From the NCBI GenBank assembly GCA_902496005.1, contig CABUZI010000007.1:1-30163 (forward strand): 30,163 bases of DNA, in the 5' to 3' direction. Both the position numbers and the translations under genes were made by a program. Source of the stretch: an uncultured Collinsella sp. GTDB lineage: Bacteria; Actinomycetota; Coriobacteriia; Coriobacteriales; Coriobacteriaceae. Each line of letters starts with the position of its first letter. Positions within the stretch are counted from its first letter, which is position 1. Positions 8,369-16,496 of the stretch are shown in pieces. The notes beneath the pieces are model-generated. The model did no database searches. It was given only the letters and a program-made list of their open reading frames with translations, and had not been told where the DNA came from.

Positions 8369-8395
8369 TGCGGCGCCGCGCTGAGGGGCGCCGCA
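8369..8395 (-). other. Intercistronic hairpin before the ATPase gene
   Basis: TGCGGCGCC and GGCGCCGCA (8369-8377 / 8387-8395) form a perfect 9-bp GC stem without a T-tract, in the 68-nt gap between the permease stop and the ATPase start. Such hairpins in sugar-import operons usually act on mRNA decay or polarity. That role is inferred. Confidence 0.7.
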
Positions 8396-8419
8396 GAAAC
8401 TTGCAAAACAGTTACGGCA

Positions 8420-9259
8420 TCAGCCCTTGACGGCACCTGCCACCACGCCGTCGATGATGTACTTCTGGCAGAGGATGTACATGATGACGATGGGGATAAC
8501 GACCATCATGATGCAGGCCATCATGGGACCGAGCTCGACGTGGCCGTAGCCGCCGCGGAAGTACTGGATCAAGATAGGAATGGTCCTGTACTTGGTGGAG
8601 TCGAGGGTAAGGTAGGGCAGCAGATAGTCGTTCCAGACCCACATGGTCTCGAGAATGCCGACCGAAAGATAGGTGGGCTTCATGATGGGAAGGACGATCT
8701 TAAAGAACACCTGAATCGGGTTGCAGCCGTCGATCATGGCCGCCTCTTCGATCTCGAGCGGAATGTTCTTTACAAAGCCGGCGAACATAAAGACCGCCAG
8801 GCCCGCGCCAAAGCCAAGATAGATAAAGCAGATGTTGAACGGCGTGTTGAAGCCGATGCGGTCCGCCAAATTGGACAGCGTGAACATGAGCATCTGGAAG
8901 GGCACGACCATCGAGAAGACGAACAGGTAATAGAAGAAGTTCGAGATCTTGCTGTTGACGCGCACTACGTACCAAGCGCACATGGAGCAGCACACCAAGA
9001 TCAGAACGACCGACGTGACCGTGATGATGAGCGAGTACATAAACGCCGAGGCAAAGCCCTGCTCGTTCAGGGCGTGCACGTAGTTTGCAAGGCCGTTGAA
9101 CGTCTCGGGCGTGAGCAGATCGAATGCCGTGGTGGTGCTGATTGCAGTCGCCTTTTTAAAGGAATTGAGCGCAATCATGAACACGGGGTAGATCCATGTG
9201 AGCGACAGGATCGTAAAGAAGATCGAGAGTGCACGGTTGATAACCTTATCGCGTTTCAT
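8420..9259 (-). CDS. Carbohydrate ABC importer permease, MalG/AraQ type
   Basis: Integral membrane subunit of the importer, 279 aa, with about six membrane segments: near residues 10-32, 73-98, 108-131, 143-163, 187-208 and 245-266. The cytoplasmic coupling loop EIEEAAMIDGCNPIQVFFKI at about 170-189 carries the EAA---G motif that docks on the ATPase. The ending VAGAVKG resembles the conserved C-terminus of MalG homologues. Its ATG overlaps the TAA of the preceding permease by one base (TAATG), with AAGGAGGTG inside the upstream gene, so translation is coupled. The substrate is not readable from the sequence. The neighbours suggest maltodextrin or a related glucoside. Confidence 0.93.
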   Translation of the reverse strand: MKRDKVINRALSIFFTILSLTWIYPVFMIALNSFKKATAISTTTAFDLLTPETFNGLANYVHALNEQGFASAFMYSLIITVTSVVLILVCCSMCAWYVVRVNSKISNFFYYLFVFSMVVPFQMLMFTLSNLADRIGFNTPFNICFIYLGFGAGLAVFMFAGFVKNIPLEIEEAAMIDGCNPIQVFFKIVLPIMKPTYLSVGILETMWVWNDYLLPYLTLDSTKYRTIPILIQYFRGGYGHVELGPMMACIMMVVIPIVIMYILCQKYIIDGVVAGAVKG

Positions 9260-10113
9260 TACTGCTGCACCTCCTTGGACCTAGTGGCCTTAAGCTGGAT
9301 CATGGAGATTGCTACGACCAGGATGCAGAAGATAACTGCCTTTGCCTGGCCAATGCCCTGCCATGCTATGCCGGCACGCGAGTAGAACGTGTTGTAGATA
9401 TTCAGGGCAAGCATCTCGGTGGAGTGCGCGGGGGCACCACCGGTAAGGGCGAGATTCTGGTCGAACAGCTTAAAGCCGTTGGTGATGGACAGGAACAGGC
9501 AGATGGTGATCGTCGGCATCAGGTTAGGGATCTTAACCTTCCAAAACGTCTGCCATGCCGTGGCACCGTCGACCTTTGCGGCCTCGATGTAGTCGGACGG
9601 AATGGACTGCAGACCAGCAATGTAGATGATCATCATGTAGCCGACCTGCTGCCACAGGGTCAGGATGATAAGGCCCCAGAAGCCGGCAGCGGAGTTAAGA
9701 GCGATAAGGTCGGCGCCGATGTTGGAGAGCAGGCAGTTGATCAGAATCTGCCAAATGTAGCCCAGCACGATGCCGCCGATCAGGTTAGGCATAAAGAAGA
9801 TCGTACGGAAGATGTTGGTGCCTTTGAGCGCCTTGCGGGTGAGCGCCTGCGCAATGGCCAGGGCGATCACGTTGATGAGCACCGTCGACAGGAAGGCAAA
9901 CGCCACCGTAAAGAAGAACGACGTGGAGAACTGTGGATCGGACAGTGCGCGCACGTAGTTCTCGATACCGACAAAGTGCGCATTGTTGATGGTAATAAAC
10001 TGGCAGAACGAGAGATAGAAGCCCTGGATAAAGGGGATCACGAACCCGATCATAAACGCCAGGCACGTGGGCAGCATAAAGAGCGGCCACCAGCGCTTGA
10101 GTGCTTTGCCCAT
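9259..10113 (-). CDS. Carbohydrate ABC importer permease, MalF/UgpA type
   Basis: First of the two membrane subunits, 284 aa, with six probable membrane segments starting at residues 8-30. The EAA loop reads YIEAAKVDGATAWQTFWKVK at about 183-202. The region FKLFDQNLALTGGAPAHSTE is typical of the MalF/LacF/UgpA group. The protein lacks the extra N-terminal segments of enteric MalF and so belongs to the short type common in Gram-positive bacteria. GAAAGGA precedes the ATG at 10,113. It follows the binding-protein gene after an intercistronic hairpin and overlaps the next permease. Confidence 0.93.
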   Translation of the reverse strand: MGKALKRWWPLFMLPTCLAFMIGFVIPFIQGFYLSFCQFITINNAHFVGIENYVRALSDPQFSTSFFFTVAFAFLSTVLINVIALAIAQALTRKALKGTNIFRTIFFMPNLIGGIVLGYIWQILINCLLSNIGADLIALNSAAGFWGLIILTLWQQVGYMMIIYIAGLQSIPSDYIEAAKVDGATAWQTFWKVKIPNLMPTITICLFLSITNGFKLFDQNLALTGGAPAHSTEMLALNIYNTFYSRAGIAWQGIGQAKAVIFCILVVAISMIQLKATRSKEVQQ

Positions 10114-10133
10114 AATAGGGTCCTTTCAATATG

Positions 10134-10169
10134 CAGGGGGCGGGCAAACCTACGTCTGCCCGCCCCCTG
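10134..10169 (-). other. Strong hairpin between binding protein and permease genes
   Basis: CAGGGGGCGGGCA (10,134-10,146) pairs perfectly over 13 bp with TGCCCGCCCCCTG (10,157-10,169). No T-tract follows on the minus strand. Placed after the first, usually most abundant, cistron, it would protect the binding-protein mRNA or reduce read-through, as described for malE-malF in enterics. The function is inferred. Confidence 0.85.
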
Positions 10170-10200
10170 TCGCTAATCAGATAGCTTGGGCAGCAACTAC

Positions 10201-11517
10201 TTACTCGGAAGCAGCCTTCTCGGTCTTCCAGCCATCAACGAAGGCGTTCTTGACGCCGTCCCACTTGGTGTTGTCGGCAGCATAGGCAATCAGAGCCTGC
10301 TTGAGGTTCTTCTTCCACTCCTCAGAGGGGATGTAGACGAAGTCCCAAGCGACGGTCTTCTTGCCGTCCTTAGCCATGGCAACGGCCTGCTGCGAGAAGA
10401 CGTTGGTGGTCTCCTTGGCGCTCTTGAACGGAGCGGTCAGGCCCATCTTGTCGGCGATGATGCTGGTCGGGGTGTCAGCGGTGACGCACCAGTACATGAA
10501 GTCCTCGGTGGCCTTCTGAGCATCCTCGGAAGCCTGGGAGCTCACGCACCAGTAGTTCTCGCCGCCGGAGCACAGGCCCTGGTTCTCCTCGCCGTCAACG
10601 CCGATGTAGATCGGCAGCATGCCGAGCTGGTCGTCGGTCATACCGGCCTTGGTGAGGTCAGCGTATGCCCAAGAGCCGTTCTGATAGAAGACGGCCTTGC
10701 CGGTTGCGAACTCGTTGGTGGCATCGTCGCCGGTCTTGGAGGCAAGCTGCGAAGGATCGCAGGTGGAGTCGGTGATGTACAGGTCGAAAATCTGCTTGAA
10801 GTTGTCGAGATACTCGCCCTTGATCTCGTCGTCCTCCTGGTTGTGCTCCTTCTCGAACTCGTAGTAGAGCGGGAGGTTGGCGAGGTGGGTGGTGTAGCGC
10901 CAGCTGGAGGAGTCATCCATGCCGGCAGAAGTGAAGGCGCCCTCAACGCCAAGCTCGTCCTTGCGGGCCTGAATGTCGTCAGCGCAAGCCTTCAGCTTGT
11001 CGAAGGAGTTGATGTCCTCGGCCTTGTAGCCAGCCTTCTCGAGCAGCTGCTTGTTGTAGATGATGCCGTAGCTCTCCTGGACCCAGTCGATACCCAGATC
11101 CTTGCCATCGGACTGCAGAGCCAGGGAGTCGTCAATGAGCTCACCGCGGAGCTTGGTATCGGACAGGTCGGCGCAGTAGTCCTTCCAGTTCTTAAGACCG
11201 GTGGGGCCGTTGACCTGGAACAGGGTCGGAGCGGAGCTCTTGGACATCTCGGACTTGAGCTTCTCCTCGTAGGTGTTGGAGGCGGCGGTCACGATCTTGA
11301 CCTCGACGCCCTTCTCCTTCTTATAGGCCTTGGCGATCTCCTTCCACTCCTTGTCGACCTCGGGCTTGAATTGGAGGAAGTAGACCTCGGCAGCGTCACC
11401 AGAGGCAGAGGAGCCGGAACCGGCGGAGCCACCGCAGCCCACGAGACCCAGACCAAGAACCGCAGCCGCGGAACCAGCAAAGCCCAAGAACTGCCTTCTG
11501 CTCATTTCGTTCTTCAT
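10201..11517 (-). CDS. Tat-exported lipoprotein, carbohydrate ABC solute-binding protein
   Basis: Extracellular receptor that captures a sugar and delivers it to the two permeases encoded downstream. It has 438 aa, as expected for family-1 solute-binding proteins. The signal peptide combines a twin-arginine motif (SRRQFLG, residues 6-12) with a lipobox LVGC, so Cys28 should be lipidated and the protein exported folded. A Gly/Ser linker follows, then the bilobal domain (about 45-438), including ESYGIIYNKQLL and FATGKAVFYQNGSWAY, which are typical of sugar-binding members. The ATG at 11,517 has AAAGGGTGG about 8 nt upstream. A GTG at 11,535 lies inside or before that site and is rejected. It is the first gene of the importer operon. 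The substrate is unknown, with glucan fragments suggested by context. Confidence 0.93.
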   Translation of the reverse strand: MKNEMSRRQFLGFAGSAAAVLGLGLVGCGGSAGSGSSASGDAAEVYFLQFKPEVDKEWKEIAKAYKKEKGVEVKIVTAASNTYEEKLKSEMSKSSAPTLFQVNGPTGLKNWKDYCADLSDTKLRGELIDDSLALQSDGKDLGIDWVQESYGIIYNKQLLEKAGYKAEDINSFDKLKACADDIQARKDELGVEGAFTSAGMDDSSSWRYTTHLANLPLYYEFEKEHNQEDDEIKGEYLDNFKQIFDLYITDSTCDPSQLASKTGDDATNEFATGKAVFYQNGSWAYADLTKAGMTDDQLGMLPIYIGVDGEENQGLCSGGENYWCVSSQASEDAQKATEDFMYWCVTADTPTSIIADKMGLTAPFKSAKETTNVFSQQAVAMAKDGKKTVAWDFVYIPSEEWKKNLKQALIAYAADNTKWDGVKNAFVDGWKTEKAASE

Positions 11518-11601
11518 TACAATCCACCCTTTCACACCGTGGCGGCACCCTTTGCCGCCGCCTTCGGAGATTGGCTCGGGGACTTTGCCCCTTTTGCTGA
11601 T

Positions 11602-11713
11602 TTGTACAATACGCTATTTGGCTAGTTGTTTGAACAAGTATTACTAGAGCGGTAGAAAAACTTCGGTGAACGGTAATATTCAACTTGATACTTGACAAGT
11701 TTTGTATAAACAA
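11602..11713 (-). promoter_or_regulatory. ABC operon control region with TTGT...ACAA palindromes
   Basis: This AT-rich stretch upstream of the binding-protein gene holds TTGTACAA (11,602-11,609), TTGTTTGAACAA (11,626-11,637), ACTTGACAAGT (11,690-11,700) and TTGTATAAACAA (11,702-11,713). All share TTGT/ACAA half-sites as used by TreR-type GntR repressors. A plausible minus-strand promoter is TTGTTT-N17-TATCAA across the last two sites, but alternatives exist, so the start point is not assigned. Confidence 0.5.
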
Positions 11714-11731
11714 TTATTTATTATCTAATGC

Positions 11732-11789
11732 AGAGAAAACGCCCGGTCAAACCGATGCATCGTCGGTTTGACCGGGCGTTTTCTCTTTG
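11732..11789 (-). terminator. Intrinsic terminator of the gntR gene
   Basis: A perfect 24-bp stem (11,732-11,755 with 11,763-11,786) and a 7-nt loop. On the minus strand the 3' arm ends in CGTTTTCTCT, and on the plus strand TTTG follows, so it could work in both directions. It lies 36 nt beyond the gntR stop codon. Confidence 0.85.
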
Positions 11790-11824
11790 AGGGCATGAGT
11801 CTCGTCAGGCTGCGAGCTAGCCGG

Positions 11825-12544
11825 CTATCGCTTGGAGTTGACGCGGTAGTGGAAGATCTCGGGATGCGTGCGGGCATGCGTGACCTCGAACAAGATGCCG
11901 TCCGAGGTGTACGACTGGCTCTCCATGACGGCAACGCAGTTGTATTTGCCAAGGTCAAGATAGCTGCAGTCCTCATCGTTGGCAAGCTCGACGCTCACCG
12001 TACGGCGACTCGCCATCACTTTGACGCCGCGTTTGTGCTCCAGATAGTCGTAAATTGACTTTGCGGCAATCTCGGGCGTCAGGCCTTTGGCGATCGACTC
12101 CAGAAAATAGCCGTGGTCCACCTGGCGAGCGCTACCGTTAAGGCTACGGACGCGCACCACGCGAATCAACTCCTCGCCCACCTTAAAACCCAGGTGACGA
12201 GAGAGTTGCTCGGTGCAGACCAGATGTTCAAAAGACTTAACGTCCGTCGATGCAACGGCATTGTTGCGCTTTGCAAACTCGCCAAACGACTCAACTTCCT
12301 CGAGTGCGCCCAGCATATCGGTCTCGCCTTTAAGCCAAATGACGCGCACGCCCTTGCCGTGTATGGGCTGCACAAACATCCCGTCGGCCAGCATACCCAA
12401 GGCGCGACGGACGGTATTGCGAGTACATCCGAACTCCGCGGTCAGTTCGGCTTCGGTTGGCAGCATCTCCTGAAACGCATAGGTCCCATTAATGATGCGC
12501 GAGCGTATTTCTCGGTAGATTCCTTCGTATATCGCTTTTGGCAT
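11825..12544 (-). CDS. GntR-family regulator, HutC/TreR subfamily (wHTH + UTRA)
   Basis: DNA-binding sugar-responsive regulator of 239 aa. Residues 1-70 form the winged helix (IYREIRSRIINGTYAFQEML, then LTAEFGCTRNTVRRALGML as the recognition region). About 85-235 is a UTRA effector domain (VESFGEFAKRN, SIYDYLE, YFHYRV-like end). The layout and several positions recall TreR of Bacillus subtilis, a repressor that senses a phosphorylated sugar, but the ligand here is not proven. AGAGGTGA lies 5 nt before the ATG. It sits between the ABC importer operon (same strand, downstream of it) and the divergent PTS gene, so both are likely targets. TTGTTTnAACAA-like palindromes stand in front of both, and of malQ. 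Confidence 0.9.
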   Translation of the reverse strand: MPKAIYEGIYREIRSRIINGTYAFQEMLPTEAELTAEFGCTRNTVRRALGMLADGMFVQPIHGKGVRVIWLKGETDMLGALEEVESFGEFAKRNNAVASTDVKSFEHLVCTEQLSRHLGFKVGEELIRVVRVRSLNGSARQVDHGYFLESIAKGLTPEIAAKSIYDYLEHKRGVKVMASRRTVSVELANDEDCSYLDLGKYNCVAVMESQSYTSDGILFEVTHARTHPEIFHYRVNSKR

Positions 12545-12596
12545 TGTTTCACCTCTAATGAATATGTATGGCTAGGCACGATAGCATTTCTTTGGG

Positions 12597-12728
12597 TTGT
12601 TTAAACCGATTATCGGTAAAGCACGGATTATTTACCGTCGACGGTTCCCCCGAAACCTAAATCGGACCGAATCAAAACCGTCAATGCGGCAAGCAGCCAG
12701 TCCTCTACAATGAGTTCATTGTTTAAAC
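12597..12728. promoter_or_regulatory. Divergent gntR/PTS control region with several palindromes
   Basis: The 224-nt gap contains TTGTTTAAAC twice (12,597-12,606 and 12,719-12,728), a 13-bp palindrome ACCGATTATCGGT (12,605-12,617), the inverted pair CGGTAAA (12,614-12,620) / TTTACCG (12,631-12,637) and TCGGACCGA (12,662-12,670). TACAAT at 12,706-12,711 is a fair -10 for the PTS gene, which would put the start point on the second TTGTTTAAAC. This is consistent with repression by the adjacent GntR protein. Confidence 0.5.
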
Positions 12729-12768
12729 GTTCTTGCTCGCACAGCATGTTGCATCCGAAAGGCATATT

Positions 12769-15219
12769 ATGCTGCAGAAAATCCAACGTTTTGGCGGAGC
12801 CATGTTCGCGCCCGCCATGCTGTTTTCTATATCAGGCCTCATGGTCGGCATCTCCGCCCTCGCCACGACTGTAGACATTGTCGGTGACCTCGCCGTATAC
12901 GGAACCCCCTGGTACTTTTTTTGGAGTATCGTCCAGCGCGGATCGTGGACGGTCTTTAAGCGCCTTCCGCTCCTGTTTGCCATAGCCCTGCCCATCGGTC
13001 TTGCCCAAAAGCAGCCGGCGCGCTGCTGCCTCGAGGCGCTCGCGGCCTATTTTGCCTACTGCTTCTTTTTGAGTGAAATCATCGAGATCAGCGGCAATAA
13101 CCTGGGCCTTATGTATCCCTCGCCCCTGGCCCCTGCCACCGGCATCACCGTCATTGACGGTATCAAGACGCTCGACACCGGCATTATCGGACCGCTGGCA
13201 GTCTCGACCATCGTCGTTGCGATCCACGACCGCTTCTACGACGCCAAGGTGCCCGATTGGCTCGGTACGTTTTCCGGCTCCTCGCTGGTCTATCTCATCA
13301 GCTTTTTCGCTGTGCTCGCCCTCGCTATCTTCTCGGCTGTTGCGGTACCCTACGTATACGATGTAACCGATACGCTGCGTCACGCGCTTGCAAGCGTCGG
13401 TCCCTTTGGCGTGGGCATCTTTGTCTTTTTAGAACGAGCACTCGAGCCCTTTGGCCTGCACCACCTGCTCTACATGCCGATCTACTACGACAACCTGGTC
13501 ATTAACGACGGCATCTATGCCACGTGGAGCAGCTTGCTCCCCATCCTCTCCCATAGCACGCGCCCCCTTAATGAGCTTGCGCCATGGGCCGGTTTTACCG
13601 CCACCGGCTGGGTCAAGCTCTTTGGCCTTCCCGCCATCGCAGCTGCGTTCTACTCCACCGCAAAACCCGAGCGCCGCGCCGGCCTCAGGGTCATCCTTGT
13701 TCCCGCCATCATCGCCTCGGTGGTTTGCGGCGTTACCGAGCCACTCGAGTTTCTCTTTATGTTCACCCACCCCGGGCTCTTTTTACTCTACGCCGTCTTA
13801 TCGTCTTGCCTTGCCACAACCATGAATCTCTTTGGCATCGTCGGCATCTTCTCGGGCGGCCTCATGGAGATGGCAGCCTTCAACTTTATTCCGCTCATGC
13901 GCACGCATGCCGGTGCCTATCTTTTGGCGCTCGGTATCGGCCTTGCCTTTAGCCTCATCTTTTTTGTTAGTTTTCGAGCACTCATCTTGGTCTATGACCT
14001 TAAGACTCCGGGCCGCGAGGATCATGTCGTCAATCGCGCGGCAATCGATTGTTTAACGGGAAGCGACTTTGCCAAAGAGCAATCTCCCAATGACGAGGTC
14101 AATAGTCGATCCGATCAAGATCACGTCCTCGCTGAGCGGGTAATTCAGCTTTTAGGTGGCGTTGGCAATATCGTGGGCGCAACCAACTGCGCCACGCGCC
14201 TGCGCGTCGAGGTCGCAGACCCTTCCATCGTTGCAGATAACGCGTCGTTTGTCGCGGTGGGCGCCAAGGGCCTCATCATTACGGGCAAGACCGCCCAGGT
14301 GATTATCGGCATCTCCGTTCCCCGCGTTAAAGAGCATTTTGACCAGATCATGGGCCTCGAGCCGGAATTTGTGCCCACCACCTCGGCCTCCCCTGCCGCC
14401 AGCGCAGCCCATAAGCGCGGCGACATCTGCTTCTTCGATATCGACGGAACGCTCGCCTGGCAAGACCCCAGGCTCGCCCAAGACCTTCCCGAAGACGAGC
14501 GGGACCTCTCCCCCTATCCCAACGAGGCGGTTTCGCAGGCAATCCGCGATTTCGTTGCAAACGGCAACATGGCCTTTATCTGCACAGGGCGCACCCTCAG
14601 TTGCATCCACCCCAAACTTCTTGAGCTGCCCTGGACCGGCATCGTCTGTCTTGCGGGCGGTTACGCCGAGATCAACGGACACGCAATTCGTGATCTGTCG
14701 ATGACGCCCAGTATGCTGCAGCGTCTTGCCCCCTATCTTGAGCAGTCGGGCGAAGTCATCCGCTTTGAGGGCCTCAACGGCGTCGTGCGCATGAGTGCTG
14801 ATGCCCCCGATGCTCCCGGATACGCGCGCACCCTGGGCGACGCAGTCACGCAGCTGCAACATTACAGTGCCTACAAGATCTTGATGTCTACATCGCTCGC
14901 CAACCACATCGCTCAAGATAAGGCACTTGAGCCGCTGTTGTGCTTTAACGAGCTCGAACTCAAGGTAACCGAAATCTCGCCCCGCGAATGCACGAAGCGC
15001 GGGGGCATCCAGTCTGTACTCGACGCCCTCGATCCCCACCATGGAACCGTATACGGCATCGGCGACGCCAGCAATGACGTCTCGCTGATGAACGCCGTCG
15101 ATGTCGGTATCGCCATGGGCAACGCGCCGGACTATCTCAAAAAGCGCGCCGACTACATCACCGACTCGGTCGACAAAGATGGCGTCGTCAAGGCGCTCGA
15201 GCACTTTAGGCTTATATAA
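12769..15219 (+). CDS. PTS EIIC-EIIB (glucose/maltose type) fused to HAD-IIB phosphatase
   Basis: An 816-aa membrane protein in three parts. Residues 1 to about 430 are a PTS EIIC of the glucose/maltose/glucosamine class (MalX-like), with GFLGV-type ends and the conserved TEPLEFLF at about 323-330. Residues about 455-530 are EIIB with the phosphorylation site Cys474 in ATNCATRLRV. Residues about 550-816 are a Cof-type HAD hydrolase with CFFDIDGTLAW (catalytic Asp557/Asp559) and GIGDASNDVSLM near 763. No EIIA domain is fused or nearby, so a separate EIIA must supply phosphate. The ATG at 12,769 has GAAAGG 6 nt upstream. The TTG at 12,733 lacks a site. The expected action is uptake with 6-phosphorylation, while the HAD part might remove phosphate from that product or a related sugar. 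That coupling is inference. Confidence 0.9.
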   Translation: MLQKIQRFGGAMFAPAMLFSISGLMVGISALATTVDIVGDLAVYGTPWYFFWSIVQRGSWTVFKRLPLLFAIALPIGLAQKQPARCCLEALAAYFAYCFFLSEIIEISGNNLGLMYPSPLAPATGITVIDGIKTLDTGIIGPLAVSTIVVAIHDRFYDAKVPDWLGTFSGSSLVYLISFFAVLALAIFSAVAVPYVYDVTDTLRHALASVGPFGVGIFVFLERALEPFGLHHLLYMPIYYDNLVINDGIYATWSSLLPILSHSTRPLNELAPWAGFTATGWVKLFGLPAIAAAFYSTAKPERRAGLRVILVPAIIASVVCGVTEPLEFLFMFTHPGLFLLYAVLSSCLATTMNLFGIVGIFSGGLMEMAAFNFIPLMRTHAGAYLLALGIGLAFSLIFFVSFRALILVYDLKTPGREDHVVNRAAIDCLTGSDFAKEQSPNDEVNSRSDQDHVLAERVIQLLGGVGNIVGATNCATRLRVEVADPSIVADNASFVAVGAKGLIITGKTAQVIIGISVPRVKEHFDQIMGLEPEFVPTTSASPAASAAHKRGDICFFDIDGTLAWQDPRLAQDLPEDERDLSPYPNEAVSQAIRDFVANGNMAFICTGRTLSCIHPKLLELPWTGIVCLAGGYAEINGHAIRDLSMTPSMLQRLAPYLEQSGEVIRFEGLNGVVRMSADAPDAPGYARTLGDAVTQLQHYSAYKILMSTSLANHIAQDKALEPLLCFNELELKVTEISPRECTKRGGIQSVLDALDPHHGTVYGIGDASNDVSLMNAVDVGIAMGNAPDYLKKRADYITDSVDKDGVVKALEHFRLI

Positions 15220-15332
15220 GCAGCCGGCACGCGCACGCGTCCCGTTTCCCCAAATCGCCAAAACAGACGCGCCGGCAACTCCAATGTGGCAATATGGTAT
15301 CTGCACACCGCAACGATGTAACCCAAGAAAGA

Positions 15333-16358
15333 ATGCGAGAACCCGTGTCCAGTCCGTTTACCAGCTTTTTAGCCCAGCACTTTGACCAGATCAACGACTA
15401 TCTGGCCACGTTCTTTGACGGACAGGCGACCTCTGCCGATATCGAGCGCTACCTGTACGCGCCGCTCTCGGCTTTTACGGCCAACGCCGGCAAGCGCCAC
15501 CGCCCGCTTATCTGTATGCTCGCCGCAACCGCAGTGGGCGGCAGCTTTGAGAGCGCCCGCAGCGCCGCGGCAGCCATCGAGCATTTCCAGTCGGGCGCGC
15601 TGATCCACGACGACATCGCCGACAACGGACAGCTTCGTCGAGGCAAGCCCTGCATGCACCTTACCGAGGGCACGGGGCTTGCCATCAATTGTGGCGACCT
15701 GGCGCTCACCATGGTCACCAAGACGGTTCTCGACGACCCTACGCTTGAGTCCGACGTGAAGCTGCGCGTGCTCCACGAGCTTACCGAGATGATCGTCCGC
15801 ACCATCGAGGGTCAAGCACTCGACCTGGGTTGGGTCCGTGACGGGCGCTTTGATATCTCGGTTGATGACTACCTGGACATGGCGACGCACAAGACCGCGT
15901 TTTACAGCGGAGCGACGCCGCTTGCCGCCGGAGCCATTATCGGCGGCGGCAGCGATGAGCAAATCGAGGCGCTGCGCGCCTTTGGCCTGCACACGGGCCT
16001 TGCCTTTCAGATTCAGGACGACCTGCTCAACCTTGTCGGCACTAAGGAAGCCGCCAACAAGGACTTCCGCACCGACATCACCGAGGGCAAGCGCACGCTT
16101 GTCGCCGTACACGCCCTCTCTGATGAGCGCCACCACGACGAGGTCGAGGCGATTCTTTCCTCGGGCACCGATGATCCCGCGCAGCTCGCACGCGCCGTGG
16201 AGATCTTCCAGGAAACCGGCTCCATCGATTACGCCCACACTTACGCGCTCGACCTGACCGCTAAGGCCAAAGCGGCCATCGAGAACGTTGAGCTTGATCC
16301 GCACGCACGCGAGCTGTTCCTCTCCATGGCAGATTTCTTTGTGGAGCGCCTTAACTAA
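15333..16358 (+). CDS. Polyprenyl (trans-isoprenyl) diphosphate synthase
   Basis: Condenses isopentenyl diphosphate with an allylic diphosphate to make the isoprenoid chain for quinones or carrier lipids. About 341 aa. The first aspartate-rich motif is HDDIADNGQLRRGKP (DDIAD, first Asp near residue 93, with the following RR pair). The second reads QIQDDLLNLVG, where the last Asp of the usual DDxxD is Asn, a change seen in some actinobacterial members. THKTAFYSG and KDFRTDITEGKRT are also family marks. The start is uncertain: ATG 15,333 is used, ATG 15,294 would add 13 residues, and GTG 15,345 would give MSSPFTSFL. None has a strong ribosome site. Product chain length cannot be read from sequence. 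It lies 113 nt after the PTS gene with no clear terminator between. Confidence 0.9.
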   Translation: MREPVSSPFTSFLAQHFDQINDYLATFFDGQATSADIERYLYAPLSAFTANAGKRHRPLICMLAATAVGGSFESARSAAAAIEHFQSGALIHDDIADNGQLRRGKPCMHLTEGTGLAINCGDLALTMVTKTVLDDPTLESDVKLRVLHELTEMIVRTIEGQALDLGWVRDGRFDISVDDYLDMATHKTAFYSGATPLAAGAIIGGGSDEQIEALRAFGLHTGLAFQIQDDLLNLVGTKEAANKDFRTDITEGKRTLVAVHALSDERHHDEVEAILSSGTDDPAQLARAVEIFQETGSIDYAHTYALDLTAKAKAAIENVELDPHARELFLSMADFFVERLN

Positions 16359-16496
16359 CGGGGGTTATAAAACCTGTCAGCAGCGTATTTAGGCACAACT
16401 TGCTACACTGTTGAGTGCATGTTTATGCATCCCTTTGCGTTGTCTATCCGACAGACGCTCAAATAGTACGAATGGTACGCCGAAAGGGGTTCGTTC

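Noticed and set aside
10186..11625. Long plus-strand frame opposite the binding-protein gene
   Set aside because: Antisense shadow: Leu/Val/Gly-rich repetitive protein without domain, lying exactly across a clear solute-binding protein.
11692..11720. Plus-strand promoter-like TTGACA-N17-TATTTA leading into the hairpin at 11,732-11,786
   Set aside because: Matches consensus well, but the product would be only a 60-nt hairpin RNA antisense to nothing. The AT-rich palindromic DNA is better explained as the control region of the minus-strand ABC operon.
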